53,381 nt of DNA from Haloarcula rubra (GTDB lineage: Archaea > Halobacteriota > Halobacteria > Halobacteriales > Haloarculaceae): NCBI RefSeq assembly GCF_019599465.1, contig NZ_RKLR01000019.1, positions 1 to 53,381 of the forward strand, in the 5' to 3' direction. Below the pieces are notes generated by a model, which was given only the letters and a program-made list of their open reading frames with translations, did no database searches and was not told where the DNA came from. The position numbers were made by a program, and so were the translations under genes. How positions within the stretch are numbered: the first letter of the stretch is position 1; each line of letters starts with the position of its first letter. Positions 34,721 to 42,776 of the stretch are shown in pieces.

Positions 34721-35838
34721 TACTGCACCACCGCCCGGTTGACGAGACCCAGATCAGCGCCGGGGTCGTAGAGCTGCTCGCTCGCCGCCGGGTCGAGCAG
34801 GTCCGCCACCCTTGGCTCCGTCCCGCCCTCGCCGTCGATCTCCATCCACAGCGGGTCCGTCCACCCGCGCTTGATCGAGACGTCCAGCGGGTACTCACTG
34901 CTGCCGTCCGCAAAGACCACGCGAGCGTCGGCGCGGGCCATCCCGATGTGGCGGATGTCGATATCGGAGACACTCCACGACGAGGAACCGAGTGACTGGC
35001 TGGTCCACTCCCCGGCGCCGTCGTCCCAGCGCTCGACCGACAGCGCTGGCGACTGGTCGACGCGCAGGCGGACGAGGCCGTTGGAGATGACGCGCTCGCC
35101 CGAGTACTCGTGGGCCGTCGAGAAGACTTTTTGAAACTGCAGGACGCCATCTGCGTCGGTTCGGGAACCGACACCGCGCTCGTCCCAGACACGCACGTCG
35201 ACGGGCCCCTCGTCGGCGTAGGGGATGTCGTAGACGAGCGTGGCGTTGGCGTACGGCGCCGCCTGCAGGTCGTAGATCTCGACGTCGCCGAGTTCGGCGC
35301 TGCGGGTCGTGACCAGCGACGGATCCGACGTGGATTCGGTCTCGCGGTCCAGCCACTGCACCTGTGTGGCCGTCGCTGGCACCGCGACCTCGGCGGTCGT
35401 CTCGTTACCGAACGGATGGTCGGCTTGGTTCTTGTTCAGGCGGACGACGCGGCGCTTGTTTGCGCGAGTGCCAGCCTCGACTAGCACGCCATCGAAGACC
35501 TGGAGTTTGTCCGTGCGAGGGTCGTTCCGATTTGCGGACGCTGACTGGACGGTGTAGTAGCCATCAGACGGCGTCGACTCGGAGACCGCAGCGTAGGGTA
35601 CCTCATCGATCGTCGAGCTACTCGCGAGCTCCTTGAGTTCGGACACTATCTTCTCGGCGTACTGTCCGCGATATTCGAAGCGGATGTCCTTCTCACCCGG
35701 CTCTGTCGCGATAGCTTGGACCGAGCCAGTATCCGAATTGAGGAGGCCCTGGGCGGCGGTCTTCTGCCGACCTCGCCGCTTGGCGTTGGTCTGCACACTG
35801 GTCGGAGCCCTGATTACGTAGAGTTCTCTGTCGGTCAT
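34720..35838 (-). CDS. Tail protein, probable distal tail component (372 aa)
   Basis: Start MTDRELYVIRAPTSVQTNAK at 35836-35838; upstream residues in the frame look non-native. It is beta-rich with RFEYRGQYAEKIVSELKELA and VQSASANRNDPRTDKLQVFD, and ends VNRAVVQ. Position between the tape-measure side and the adhesins suggests a distal tail (Dit-like) or tail-tip ring protein, but no diagnostic motif was seen. Confidence 0.72.
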   Translation of the reverse strand: MTDRELYVIRAPTSVQTNAKRRGRQKTAAQGLLNSDTGSVQAIATEPGEKDIRFEYRGQYAEKIVSELKELASSSTIDEVPYAAVSESTPSDGYYTVQSASANRNDPRTDKLQVFDGVLVEAGTRANKRRVVRLNKNQADHPFGNETTAEVAVPATATQVQWLDRETESTSDPSLVTTRSAELGDVEIYDLQAAPYANATLVYDIPYADEGPVDVRVWDERGVGSRTDADGVLQFQKVFSTAHEYSGERVISNGLVRLRVDQSPALSVERWDDGAGEWTSQSLGSSSWSVSDIDIRHIGMARADARVVFADGSSEYPLDVSIKRGWTDPLWMEIDGEGGTEPRVADLLDPAASEQLYDPGADLGLVNRAVVQ

Positions 35839-36419
35839 GATATCGTCTGAGAAGCGCCGTCGATAGTTTTCTCGAGCGACTGCAGCGTTACCAGTGTGAT
35901 GTTCCCGCTCCACCACGAGCCGTCTTCGGCGGAGCGAGTTCCCTGTGGGCCTTCGACGGCGACGTCGAGTTCGTCGTACAGTCCGTTAGCGTGGTGCTCA
36001 CCACACCGCAGTGTCGCAGGGTTTCGGGAATCGATCTCGGCGACAGCAAGATATTCCATCAGCACTTCGAGTTGGGTCATCGGCGCCGCGCCAGTCGCGT
36101 CAGTTTGACTGACCGACGAACTATCGCCGGTGTTGCCCCACTGATCGTCTGAGCCTTCCCATTGATCGAACTCGATCTCATAAAGGCGAGCACCGCCACC
36201 GAGGTCGAGATAGAACCCTTGCCGTTTGGCTTGATCTGACCCGCTCGTACTCGAGGCGACTGAGTTGACTGTCGACCCACGTCCACCGATGAGATAGCCA
36301 GTGCGGATGCTGGGTGTGATTTTGAGGTTGCCGCTCATGTGGAACTCGCCGGTCTCAGCGGTGCCGTCGCCGTCGACATCGGCTTCAACGACAAGGACAG
36401 CCTTGTTCAGGACAGTCAT
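35835..36419 (-). CDS. Tail protein next to the tape measure (194 aa)
   Basis: MTVLNKAVLVVEADVDGDGT, GEFHMSGNLKITPSIRTGYL, then RLYEIEFDQWEGSDDQWGNT and PMTQLEVLMEYLAVAEID: a beta-sandwich protein of the length and position of siphovirus distal tail proteins. It starts in a 4-nt overlap with the tape-measure stop. Either this or the 372-aa neighbour is likely Dit. Confidence 0.7.
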   Translation of the reverse strand: MTVLNKAVLVVEADVDGDGTAETGEFHMSGNLKITPSIRTGYLIGGRGSTVNSVASSTSGSDQAKRQGFYLDLGGGARLYEIEFDQWEGSDDQWGNTGDSSSVSQTDATGAAPMTQLEVLMEYLAVAEIDSRNPATLRCGEHHANGLYDELDVAVEGPQGTRSAEDGSWWSGNITLVTLQSLEKTIDGASQTIS

Positions 36420-37522
36420 ACACCACCCAACACGTCGGTGAACTCCTGCTCAAGTTGCTTGACCGCGTCGTCGACGACGTCGTCGCGGAAGTCGTCGAAC
36501 GCACTCCGGAGCTCACGCTCAAGCTGTCCAGTCCCGAGCTGGAACTTCGGTGCGGGAAGGTCGACGTTGAAGTTGAGGCCGATGTTGCTGAGCGCATTCA
36601 GCCACGGCGGTTCCTGGATGGAGATGTTCTGGTCAAGTTGCGACAGCCACGCCGGCTGCTGCAGTGTGCCGAGGTTCTGCAGCCACGTCGGTTCCTGCAG
36701 TGTCCCAAGGTCCGATAGCCATGTCGGTTTCTGCAGGTCAAGGTTGGATAGCCACTGTGGCTTCTCGATTTGGATGTCGTCAATCTTCGATGGAAGGTTT
36801 TTGACACCTTTGACGCCTCTGTCGACCTCGTTGACGAACGACTGCGGCGCCGCATTCCGAATCTTCGACCCTGCTGCGCGGACGCCTGTTTCAAGCAGCC
36901 CTGATGGATCGTACAGGTTCTTTGCGCCGGTCGCGAGCGCCCCGAGTGGATCCTGCATCGCGTTTCGAGCGCCGCTCACCCCTTCGAATTTCTTCCGGCC
37001 TTGCAGCGCCTGTCGGCCAGCACGTCCAAACGTGCCCTGTCCCATCGCATAGCGCGCACCTCCGATACCCGCGCCGACACCAGTGAGTGCGCCACCGGCG
37101 ACGGCGGCCGTGCTGAGAAGACCGCCCAGCGCACCGGCACCTCCGCTCCCGATAATCGTGGTACCCCCACCACCGCCGTCACCACCACTTACGCCGATCT
37201 TCTCGAGTTCGTCGTGGATGTCGTTGAGCTTCTCGAGTTGCGCCAGTTCGACGTTCCCCGACCCGGACAGAGCGTCGCCAGCGCCGGCGCCGCCGCCACT
37301 ACCGCCACCACCCGCCCCACGGACGGCGTCGACGGCCGTCCCGATCACGCCGCCGCCGGGGATGGCCCGCTCTAGCTGCCGCTGTATCTGTCCCGTGTCG
37401 ATGCTAGGGGTCAACTGCGCAGCCTTCCCTAGCCGATTCTCCATCTGCTGGGCTTCCTGTTCGAGCTGGCGGTCGTCAACTTCGGGGCGGATGACGCCGG
37501 CGAGCTCGGCTCTACGCGGCAT
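36416..37522 (-). CDS. Tape measure protein (368 aa)
   Basis: Helical N-terminus (VDDRQLEQEAQQMENRLGKA), a glycine-rich hinge (RGAGGGGSGGGAGAGD), hydrophobic segment about 140-165 (GALGGLLSTAAVAGGALTGV), then a basic segment and a block of five PxWLxxL repeats (about 252-311), ending in a helix (ELRSAFDDFRDDVVDDAVKQ). Location directly after the chaperone frameshift identifies it. At about 0.15 nm per residue the tail would be near 55 nm. ATG at 37520-37522 overlaps the stop of the frameshifted chaperone (TGATG). Confidence 0.85.
   Translation of the reverse strand: MPRRAELAGVIRPEVDDRQLEQEAQQMENRLGKAAQLTPSIDTGQIQRQLERAIPGGGVIGTAVDAVRGAGGGGSGGGAGAGDALSGSGNVELAQLEKLNDIHDELEKIGVSGGDGGGGGTTIIGSGGAGALGGLLSTAAVAGGALTGVGAGIGGARYAMGQGTFGRAGRQALQGRKKFEGVSGARNAMQDPLGALATGAKNLYDPSGLLETGVRAAGSKIRNAAPQSFVNEVDRGVKGVKNLPSKIDDIQIEKPQWLSNLDLQKPTWLSDLGTLQEPTWLQNLGTLQQPAWLSQLDQNISIQEPPWLNALSNIGLNFNVDLPAPKFQLGTGQLERELRSAFDDFRDDVVDDAVKQLEQEFTDVLGGV
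36590..36769 (-). repeat. Coding repeat: five PxWLxxL units in the tape measure
   Basis: Units EKPQWLSNL, QKPTWLSDL, QEPTWLQNL, QQPAWLSQL and QEPPWLNAL follow each other at 11-15 residue intervals. Regular tryptophans in tape-measure proteins are known in several tailed viruses and are believed to contact successive tail-tube rings. Here they appear as near-identical copies, suggesting recent internal duplication. Confidence 0.8.
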
Positions 37523-37668
37523 CACTGCCCTCCCTGTTGCTGTATGTCATATGCCTGTTTGAGCAGTGCGAGGAGGTCCTCGACGTAGTAATCGTCAAGC
37601 GTGAGTCCCTGCCTCGCGAGGGTGGTCACGATCACTTGTCGATACTCCGGATCGGCGATGTATCTCAA
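37522..37668 (-). CDS. Frameshift extension of the tail assembly chaperone (gpGT-like)
   Basis: The -1 frame from 37668 to TGA at 37522-37524 has no start of its own but encodes a sensible chain: LRYIADPEYRQVIVTTLARQ, GLTLDDYYVEDLLALLKQAY and a Gln-rich end. In the zero frame GAT-TTT-TGA occurs at the end of the upstream gene. Slipping back by one base on the run of five T (minus strand, 37667-37671) fuses the two into a 234-aa protein. This gene order (tube, G, GT, tape measure) is universal in long-tailed phages. Confidence 0.8.
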   Translation of the reverse strand: MRYIADPEYRQVIVTTLARQGLTLDDYYVEDLLALLKQAYDIQQQGGQ

Positions 37669-38225
37669 AAATCTTCGAGCTCGAGCTTGCCGTAGCGGTT
37701 GAAGTTCCGCACCTTCTGGTGGAGGTGGTTGAACGTCGGCGTCTCGAAGGCCGTGGTCTGCAGCTCGCCCTTGGCGTCGGTCGGGGTGTCCGGCGGCACC
37801 TGCTGGACACAGACCTGCACGAGTCGGTGCTTGCTCGACTCGACGTTCGCGCGGGCGTCCTGGTCAGACTGCAGCGAGTCCGTCGCGACGAGGTCGTTCG
37901 CTCGGGCAATCTCGCCGGCGCGTGCCTTCGTGATGACGATCTCCGACCCCCCAAAGCGCTCGATGTCCGAGCGGACAAGTTCGGCGCTGTGCTCGACCTC
38001 CAGTACCGGTCGCTGCATGCCGCGGTACTCCTCTGGCGGCCACTGGACGTCCTCGTCCTCTTTCGCCTCCTCCCGTAGCTCGCGGAGGTCCTCGGCCTCG
38101 GCTTCGAGGCTCTCGACGAGACCCTCGAGGTCGACCGTCGCTGTGTCGCCGCCGGTCGCGACGCTCTTCAGATCGGCTTCGGAGTCGGTACTACTCTTGG
38201 TGTTGGTAGTTGTGTTGTCAGTCAT
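37665..38225 (-). CDS. Tail assembly chaperone, zero-frame product (186 aa)
   Basis: Acidic, helical N-terminus (MTDNTTTNTKSSTDSEADLK; LEGLVESLEAEAEDLRELRE) and a folded C-terminal part (EVEHSAELVRSDIERFGGSE; TTAFETPTFNHLHQKVRNFN) ending RYGKLELEDF at the slippery T run. It lies between tube and tape-measure genes as the lambda gpG equivalent does. It is expected to coat the tape measure during tail assembly, and is absent from finished virions. Confidence 0.82.
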   Translation of the reverse strand: MTDNTTTNTKSSTDSEADLKSVATGGDTATVDLEGLVESLEAEAEDLRELREEAKEDEDVQWPPEEYRGMQRPVLEVEHSAELVRSDIERFGGSEIVITKARAGEIARANDLVATDSLQSDQDARANVESSKHRLVQVCVQQVPPDTPTDAKGELQTTAFETPTFNHLHQKVRNFNRYGKLELEDF

Positions 38226-38237
38226 GATGATCCTACG

Positions 38238-39227
38238 TCAGGGCGGCGTCGCGGTCTCGTTGGTGACGTCGACGGTGACGTTGGTCGTCGGCCGCGAGAG
38301 GTTCTCGGTGATGGCCTCCGTGGGCTGGCCGGCGCCGTCCTCGCCGTAGCTATCGGGATACGTGCCAGACAGCGAGTAGACGTGCTGGTTGATGCCCGAG
38401 CCCGCTGCCTTGCCGTTGTCGAGCGACAGTTCGGCCGAGACACTGTTCTCGATGTCTTCTTGCACGACCGTCGCCGACGCCCCGCCGTAGACGTCCTGCA
38501 GGGCCGCGGCGTCGGTCTTCAGCTTCGAGTAGTCGAGGTTGGGGGAAAACAGGCCGACGAGATAGTCTGTTGCGAAGCGCGAGCCGAACGTCTGGATGGC
38601 GCGCGAAGCCTCCCACGACAGGTCCAGCGTCGCGTTCTGGACGAGTGCCTCAGCCGAGCCGTCGCGCTTCAGCGTGGCGTCGGCGTAGTTGAGGACGTCC
38701 TCGTCGATCGTGTCCTGGCTGGTGAGTGAGACGCCGGTATCTGTGTTCTCGATGGCGTAGAACCCATCCATCGTAACGCGGCTGCCGCCATCATCGTCGA
38801 CGGACGGTTCAATGCGAACGGAGCCAGTAACGCAGCCCTTCAGCGCGCGTTCGGCAGCCGTCGACGTCTCGTACCCCTCCAGAATTTGGAAGGAATCGGG
38901 ATCGCCCGTGCCCAACGAGTAGGCATGGGTGTACGAGCCGTCGCCGTTGTCCGTGGTGTTGGGCGCCCCGAAGATGGACCGCAGCCACCACGGCGTCGTG
39001 AGGTCCCACGACAGGCTCCAGGCCCCCTCGAACGCGCCGGCTTTCATCGTCGCAGCGACGTCCTTGCTGAAGTTGGTGATGCGCGTGATGTTGTTCACGG
39101 CCTCGGCGGTCTCGAGCGTCCCGCCGGCGCCAGGTACAAACGGCGAGGGGCTGGACTCGGCGTTGCGGAAGTCGCTCTCCCACTGGATGTTGGTGCGAAC
39201 ATCTGCACCGGTTGGAACGCCGCCCAT
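38238..39227 (-). CDS. Major tail (tube) protein (329 aa)
   Basis: MGGVPTGADVRTNIQWESDF leads into beta-rich sequence (AAGWTL-like strands such as AWSLSWDLTTPWW; DSFQILEGYETSTAAERALK; CVTGSVRIEPSVDDDGGSRV; AELSLDNGKAAGSGINQHVY) typical of tail-tube proteins with an HTJ-type beta-sandwich. The location upstream of the chaperone and a good GGAGGTGATG in front of the ATG support it. No sheath gene accompanies it, so the tail should be non-contractile. Confidence 0.83.
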   Translation of the reverse strand: MGGVPTGADVRTNIQWESDFRNAESSPSPFVPGAGGTLETAEAVNNITRITNFSKDVAATMKAGAFEGAWSLSWDLTTPWWLRSIFGAPNTTDNGDGSYTHAYSLGTGDPDSFQILEGYETSTAAERALKGCVTGSVRIEPSVDDDGGSRVTMDGFYAIENTDTGVSLTSQDTIDEDVLNYADATLKRDGSAEALVQNATLDLSWEASRAIQTFGSRFATDYLVGLFSPNLDYSKLKTDAAALQDVYGGASATVVQEDIENSVSAELSLDNGKAAGSGINQHVYSLSGTYPDSYGEDGAGQPTEAITENLSRPTTNVTVDVTNETATPP

Positions 39228-39304
39228 CAGCCATCACCTCCGCCGCGGATACCGGTTGCTGGTCGATGCATCTCGCCGTAGGTCTGGAGTGTCGTGTGAA
39301 TCAT
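39227..39304 (-). CDS. 25-codon minigene before the tail-tube gene
   Basis: ATG at 39302-39304 opens MIHTTLQTYGEMHRPATGIR and GGGDG, and its TGA overlaps the tube ATG (TGATG). It carries the tube gene's GGAGGTGATG. It may enhance translation of the abundant tube protein by coupling, or may be chance. Confidence 0.38.
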   Translation of the reverse strand: MIHTTLQTYGEMHRPATGIRGGGDG

Positions 39305-39308
39305 CGGT

Positions 39309-39590
39309 TTAGTCGTTATCGGGCCCGCAACGCGGGCAGACGGCGCCGCCCATCGCCTTGACCCGGTCCATCCCGCAGTCAGGACATTCGCCAGGACCAT
39401 CGTCTTCATCGTCGACGTCGTCGGGGTCGTCTTCGTGGCCGAGATCCTCGGCGGCCTCGCGATATTGCTTCGCGATGATCGCCCACTGGTCTGCCTGCAG
39501 CTGGGCAACCGTCGCAGCCCCCTCGAACCATGCCTGTCGCTCGGCGTCGGGTCGGTCCTCCGGCGGGGCCGGCAGTTCGCCCTCAGTCAT
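39309..39590 (-). CDS. Zinc-ribbon protein in the tail module (93 aa)
   Basis: A helical part (AWFEGAATVAQLQADQWAII) and acidic linker (EDDPDDVDDEDDGPGE) are followed by a ribbon CPDCGMDRVKAMGGAVCPRC G. Its position between tail terminator and tube genes is unusual for a zinc protein; it may assist assembly. The function is unknown. Confidence 0.72.
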   Translation of the reverse strand: MTEGELPAPPEDRPDAERQAWFEGAATVAQLQADQWAIIAKQYREAAEDLGHEDDPDDVDDEDDGPGECPDCGMDRVKAMGGAVCPRCGPDND

Positions 39591-40105
39591 GGTGCGGGAT
39601 TGATCTGGTCGGCTTCCTGGACGAAGCGAATGTCCACGTCAGCCCGGTAGTAGTTCTTGCCCTCGGCCGAACTCTCGTTGCGGATCTCGCTGGAGTAAAC
39701 GTTGCAGAACTCCGCGAAGCCCTTGCGGTTGGCCTCGAGGATGCGGCGTGTCTCCCCAGTCAGCCCGACGTACCGGTCGGGCTCGCCGGTCCCGCTGCGA
39801 GCGCCGAACATCTCTTCGTGGCCGTCTTGCGTGGCGCCGCCGTCGACGCGACGGTCCGCCGTCCGTAGTTCGACTGTGACGTCCGCCTCGATCCGCTGGT
39901 GTGTCCATCCGAAGCCGCGGGGTTCGAACGTCTTGCCGCCGCCGTCGACGATGCGCGCATACGGCTCCGTTTTCAGGTCGGACTGGGAGACGTTCTGCTG
40001 GAGGACGATGGTCGGCTTCGGAACGTCAGTCGTCCGGTCGCTGATGGTCGTCTCCCACTCTGTGTCGAGCAGAGCCTGAGCAGCCTGCATCTCGGTCATC
40101 GACAT
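39587..40105 (-). CDS. Probable tail terminator/completion protein (172 aa)
   Basis: MSMTEMQAAQALLDTEWETT then strands (PKPTIVLQQNVSQSDLKTEP; RIEADVTVELRTADRRVDGG; NYYRADVDIRFVQEADQINP) with a central helix (TGETRRILEANRKGF), the alpha/beta arrangement of tail terminators (gpU-like). It sits directly before the tail-tube side, as expected. The family match is not diagnostic at motif level. Confidence 0.72.
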   Translation of the reverse strand: MSMTEMQAAQALLDTEWETTISDRTTDVPKPTIVLQQNVSQSDLKTEPYARIVDGGGKTFEPRGFGWTHQRIEADVTVELRTADRRVDGGATQDGHEEMFGARSGTGEPDRYVGLTGETRRILEANRKGFAEFCNVYSSEIRNESSAEGKNYYRADVDIRFVQEADQINPAP

Positions 40106-40543
40106 CTACCGACCCTCCAGCCAGTCACGAGCGTCTTCGAGCCCTTGTTTCACGAAGTCGATGCGGTCGATCCCCTCGACTTCGACGCTCTTGAAGAAGA
40201 CCGTCGGGAACGTGCTTTCGAACATGTCTTGAACTTCAGGCGGTGCATCGGGCCACTCGAAAGCCAGCATGCCGTCGTCGGCGACAATCTCGTGGGTCTG
40301 CGTGCCGACTTCGAAGTAGTACGCTGCTGGGTGGGAGTACTCGAAGCGGGCGGCATTCTCCGTCTCGTCCCACACCGGCGGCGTGCCGCTCTGGACAACG
40401 GGGAACACTTCGTAGCCTCGACTGTCGCCGACCTTCGTCAGCCTCTCCTGTGACGAGGAGAACGCGCGGTTGGCAGCCTCCATGGCCTCTTGCTTACCGA
40501 GAAGTTCGAACTTGGCCTCGAGTTCGCTGCTGTCGATCTCCAT
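40106..40543 (-). CDS. HK97 gp10-like neck/head-closure protein (145 aa)
   Basis: MEIDSSELEAKFELLGKQEA begins a helix; the diagnostic segment is FEYSHPAAYYFEVGTQTHEI, then DGMLAFEWPDAPPEVQDMFE, the HxxA-Y-x-E-x-GTxxH box of gp10-type morphogenesis proteins. It ends KQGLEDARDWLEGR. A GTG at 40552 overlapping the upstream stop is an alternative start. It should close the head-tail junction. Confidence 0.8.
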   Translation of the reverse strand: MEIDSSELEAKFELLGKQEAMEAANRAFSSSQERLTKVGDSRGYEVFPVVQSGTPPVWDETENAARFEYSHPAAYYFEVGTQTHEIVADDGMLAFEWPDAPPEVQDMFESTFPTVFFKSVEVEGIDRIDFVKQGLEDARDWLEGR

Positions 40544-40548
40544 GCAGC

Positions 40549-41469
40549 TCACATCCTGTGTACGGCCGAGTGATTCGCACAGGCGTCAGTCCATGATTGC
40601 TCCCAGGCATCCATCTTGTCGGACGCGCCGAGGCCGTTGCCCGCCTCGATGAGTTCGTCGACCCAGTCCTCGTAGCGCAGGAGCTCGCGAGCAGTCTTTG
40701 CGGCGACTGCGTCACGGACCTCAAGCGGGCAGTAGTGGACTGTATCACCGCTGGCGTGACTGGCCGCCGAGGTCGCCCGGATGCCACGCGCCACGGTGAG
40801 TGTGTCCGTGCTCGTGTCGACGTCGGTCACCCTGACGTACTCGGCATCGGTACCGGTTCCGACTAGCATCACGCCGCCATCGGCCGGCAGGCGAGCGCTG
40901 TCAGCCACCGACAGCGACGTCGCCGAGTCATCAATCTGGCTGGCGAGCGTGGTCTGGCCGCCGCGGCGACGGCCGCCACCGAGGGCACCGTGTCGATAGG
41001 TTGCCCGGAGGTAGCGCTCGTTGCGGGCTTCGAAGTAGATACGGTTGACTAGCAGCTCGAAGATTTTGAGTTCGCCGTCGTCGTAGTCGAGGAACCAGTC
41101 GTCGCCCTCTCCGGCTGTGATATCGTCCCACGAGTCGCGGCCGTCTCGCACTTCGAGCGTGTCGCCGGCGCCCGGGTCGATCGGGACGATGTCCTCGTGG
41201 TCGAGGTCAATTTCCAGCGGATAACGATGGCGCTGGCGCTGCGCATCGTAGTACTCGTAGGTACGGGGCGAGCCCGGCGACCCGACGCGAACCTCGCGCA
41301 TCGCCCGGCCAGTGCTCTCATCAAACTGGTCGGAGACAGCGTCGATGCGAGCGCGAATTTGCTCGCGATCTTCGTTCCCGATGTAGTCGTTCGCCTCTAG
41401 GGCTGCCTCACCCAGCTGCGGGTTGAACTTCCTGACGACGTCGATGTCAGTGCAGTACGGGACGGGCAT
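40549..41469 (-). CDS. Head-tail adaptor/connector protein (306 aa)
   Basis: MPVPYCTDIDVVRKFNPQLG and IGNEDREQIRARIDAVSDQF are like the N-terminal helices of gp6/gp15-type adaptors that dock under the portal. The C-terminal part (CPLEVRDAVAAKTARELLRY, EDWVDELIEAGNGL) returns to that helical fold. A large inserted beta region (about 75-235) with LASQIDDSATSLSVADSARL sits between. The length is well above a simple adaptor (about 100-170 aa), so the insertion is notable. Confidence 0.78.
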   Translation of the reverse strand: MPVPYCTDIDVVRKFNPQLGEAALEANDYIGNEDREQIRARIDAVSDQFDESTGRAMREVRVGSPGSPRTYEYYDAQRQRHRYPLEIDLDHEDIVPIDPGAGDTLEVRDGRDSWDDITAGEGDDWFLDYDDGELKIFELLVNRIYFEARNERYLRATYRHGALGGGRRRGGQTTLASQIDDSATSLSVADSARLPADGGVMLVGTGTDAEYVRVTDVDTSTDTLTVARGIRATSAASHASGDTVHYCPLEVRDAVAAKTARELLRYEDWVDELIEAGNGLGASDKMDAWEQSWTDACANHSAVHRM

Positions 41470-41472
41470 GGG

Positions 41473-41811
41473 TCAGTAATCGCGCTTCCGTGGGTCGTAC
41501 TGTTCGTAGCGCTGGTCTGTCGCGTCGTGCTGATGCTCGTCGTCGCGGTCTGGACGGTCCTCTTCCCGTATGATGACCTGCGCCCTGCCGCCTTCGAGTA
41601 GCCGGATTCGGTAAAGATGGTACCCCTCGAGAAACAGACCATTGCGTTGGTCGTTTGGGATTGTATCTTCGAAGATAGCTACCCACGTGCCGGGAAACCG
41701 CGTTGGGTGGACGTCCGGTAGGATGAGTTCGTCTGGGTGCCGGCGAGCTGGCCAGAGCTGTTCCTGCTCTCGGGGTTCACTGCAGGTGCCTGTGTCGGAC
41801 TTAACTGGCAT
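41473..41811 (-). CDS. Hypothetical virion-module protein (112 aa)
   Basis: The central part (RFPGTWVAIFEDTIPNDQRN; LFLEGYHLYRIRLLEGGRAQ, VIIREED) is a beta-rich small domain and the C-terminus is charged and likely disordered (RPDRDDEHQHDATDQRYEQY). It lies between the adaptor and a 248-aa structural candidate. The role is unknown. Confidence 0.68.
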   Translation of the reverse strand: MPVKSDTGTCSEPREQEQLWPARRHPDELILPDVHPTRFPGTWVAIFEDTIPNDQRNGLFLEGYHLYRIRLLEGGRAQVIIREEDRPDRDDEHQHDATDQRYEQYDPRKRDY

Positions 41812-41814
41812 CAG

Positions 41815-42561
41815 TCACTCCTCGCTGTCGTCGTCTTCGAGCGCGGCCCGGACATCGGCCGCGTCCTGCTTGGCGAGCCACTCTGCGAAGTCGCTCTTGC
41901 CGTTCTGCAGGCTGATGTCCTCGGGCCCCTCGCGGAGTTCGTCGACGGCGTCTTTCAGCTCGGCGCGAGTGTGATCGTCGACGTACTGCTGGGACCGCTG
42001 GCTGTCGGTCGGCGAGTCGTCCTCGCCGGCGAGGTCGACGCCGGCGATGTCGGCCAGCTGCTCGCGGTACATCTGATGGGATCCGGGGCCCGAGCCACGA
42101 TCCTCGAGCTCGTCGAAAAACTCGAACACGGCCTCCCGAATCTCGAAGTCTGGCGCCGTCCGCTGGCCGCCGGTCTGGTCGCCGGGTGAGCCGAACACGT
42201 CGGGTGGCAGGTAGTTCGCGTCGAGCATCGCTTGTGCGAGCTCGGCCTCGTCGTAGACGACCTCGATGTCCGGTAGCGCTTCAAGGCCGGCGAGGGAGCC
42301 GCCCTCAACAGTGTCGTCGAGCCAGTCGGGGTTGAGCCCAATCTGCATCGGGCCCGGCTCCCGCTCGATTACCGTCCCGTCCTCGTCGCGTTCGACGACG
42401 TCGCCGGCCTGGAAGGGTTGTGTCCCGGGCCAGCCGCCCTGCTGGCGTGCCTGGTTCGGCGAGACAGAACTGTTCGTGCCCACGTAGCGTAGGCCGATAA
42501 GGGCCGTTTCGACACGACCCTCCTGTTCGAGTTCGTTCGTGAAGTTTTCGTAGTGGAACAT
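41815..42561 (-). CDS. Hypothetical virion-module protein (248 aa)
   Basis: Start MFHYENFTNELEQEGRVETA at 42559-42561, since the earlier residues in this frame look non-native. The N-terminal half is beta-rich with YVGTNSSVSPNQARQQGGWP and FQAGDVVERDEDGTVIER; the C-terminal half is helical (ELKDAVDELREGPEDISLQN; SDFAEWLAKQDAADVRAAL) and could be an interaction tail. Its position just after the capsid gene suggests a head component; no family was recognised. Confidence 0.7.
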   Translation of the reverse strand: MFHYENFTNELEQEGRVETALIGLRYVGTNSSVSPNQARQQGGWPGTQPFQAGDVVERDEDGTVIEREPGPMQIGLNPDWLDDTVEGGSLAGLEALPDIEVVYDEAELAQAMLDANYLPPDVFGSPGDQTGGQRTAPDFEIREAVFEFFDELEDRGSGPGSHQMYREQLADIAGVDLAGEDDSPTDSQRSQQYVDDHTRAELKDAVDELREGPEDISLQNGKSDFAEWLAKQDAADVRAALEDDDSEE

Positions 42562-42577
42562 TGGTGTTAGTGGTTTG

Positions 42578-42769
42578 TTAGTCTCTGACGTGTGTGCCGT
42601 GGTTGGCATCGAAAATCGCGGTGAACTCGGGCGCATCGACCTCTGCGACAGGGTCGGCGTCGGTAGTGTCGTCGGCGTAAACGTAGACGTCGCCGTTGTC
42701 GTCGCGCGTCCAGCGCTCGCCGTCGACGTCGAACGAGCCCGAGGTAGTGATGATGGTGAACGTCTTCAT
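42578..42769 (-). CDS. Small virion-module protein (63 aa)
   Basis: MKTFTIITTSGSFDVDGERW, TRDDNGDVYVYADDTTDADP, VAEVDAPEFTAIFDANHGTH: a compact beta-sheet protein located directly after the major capsid gene, 7 bp away. Could be a small capsid-decorating or head-completion protein. No homology recognised. Confidence 0.7.
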   Translation of the reverse strand: MKTFTIITTSGSFDVDGERWTRDDNGDVYVYADDTTDADPVAEVDAPEFTAIFDANHGTHVRD

Positions 42770-42776
42770 GCGGGCG

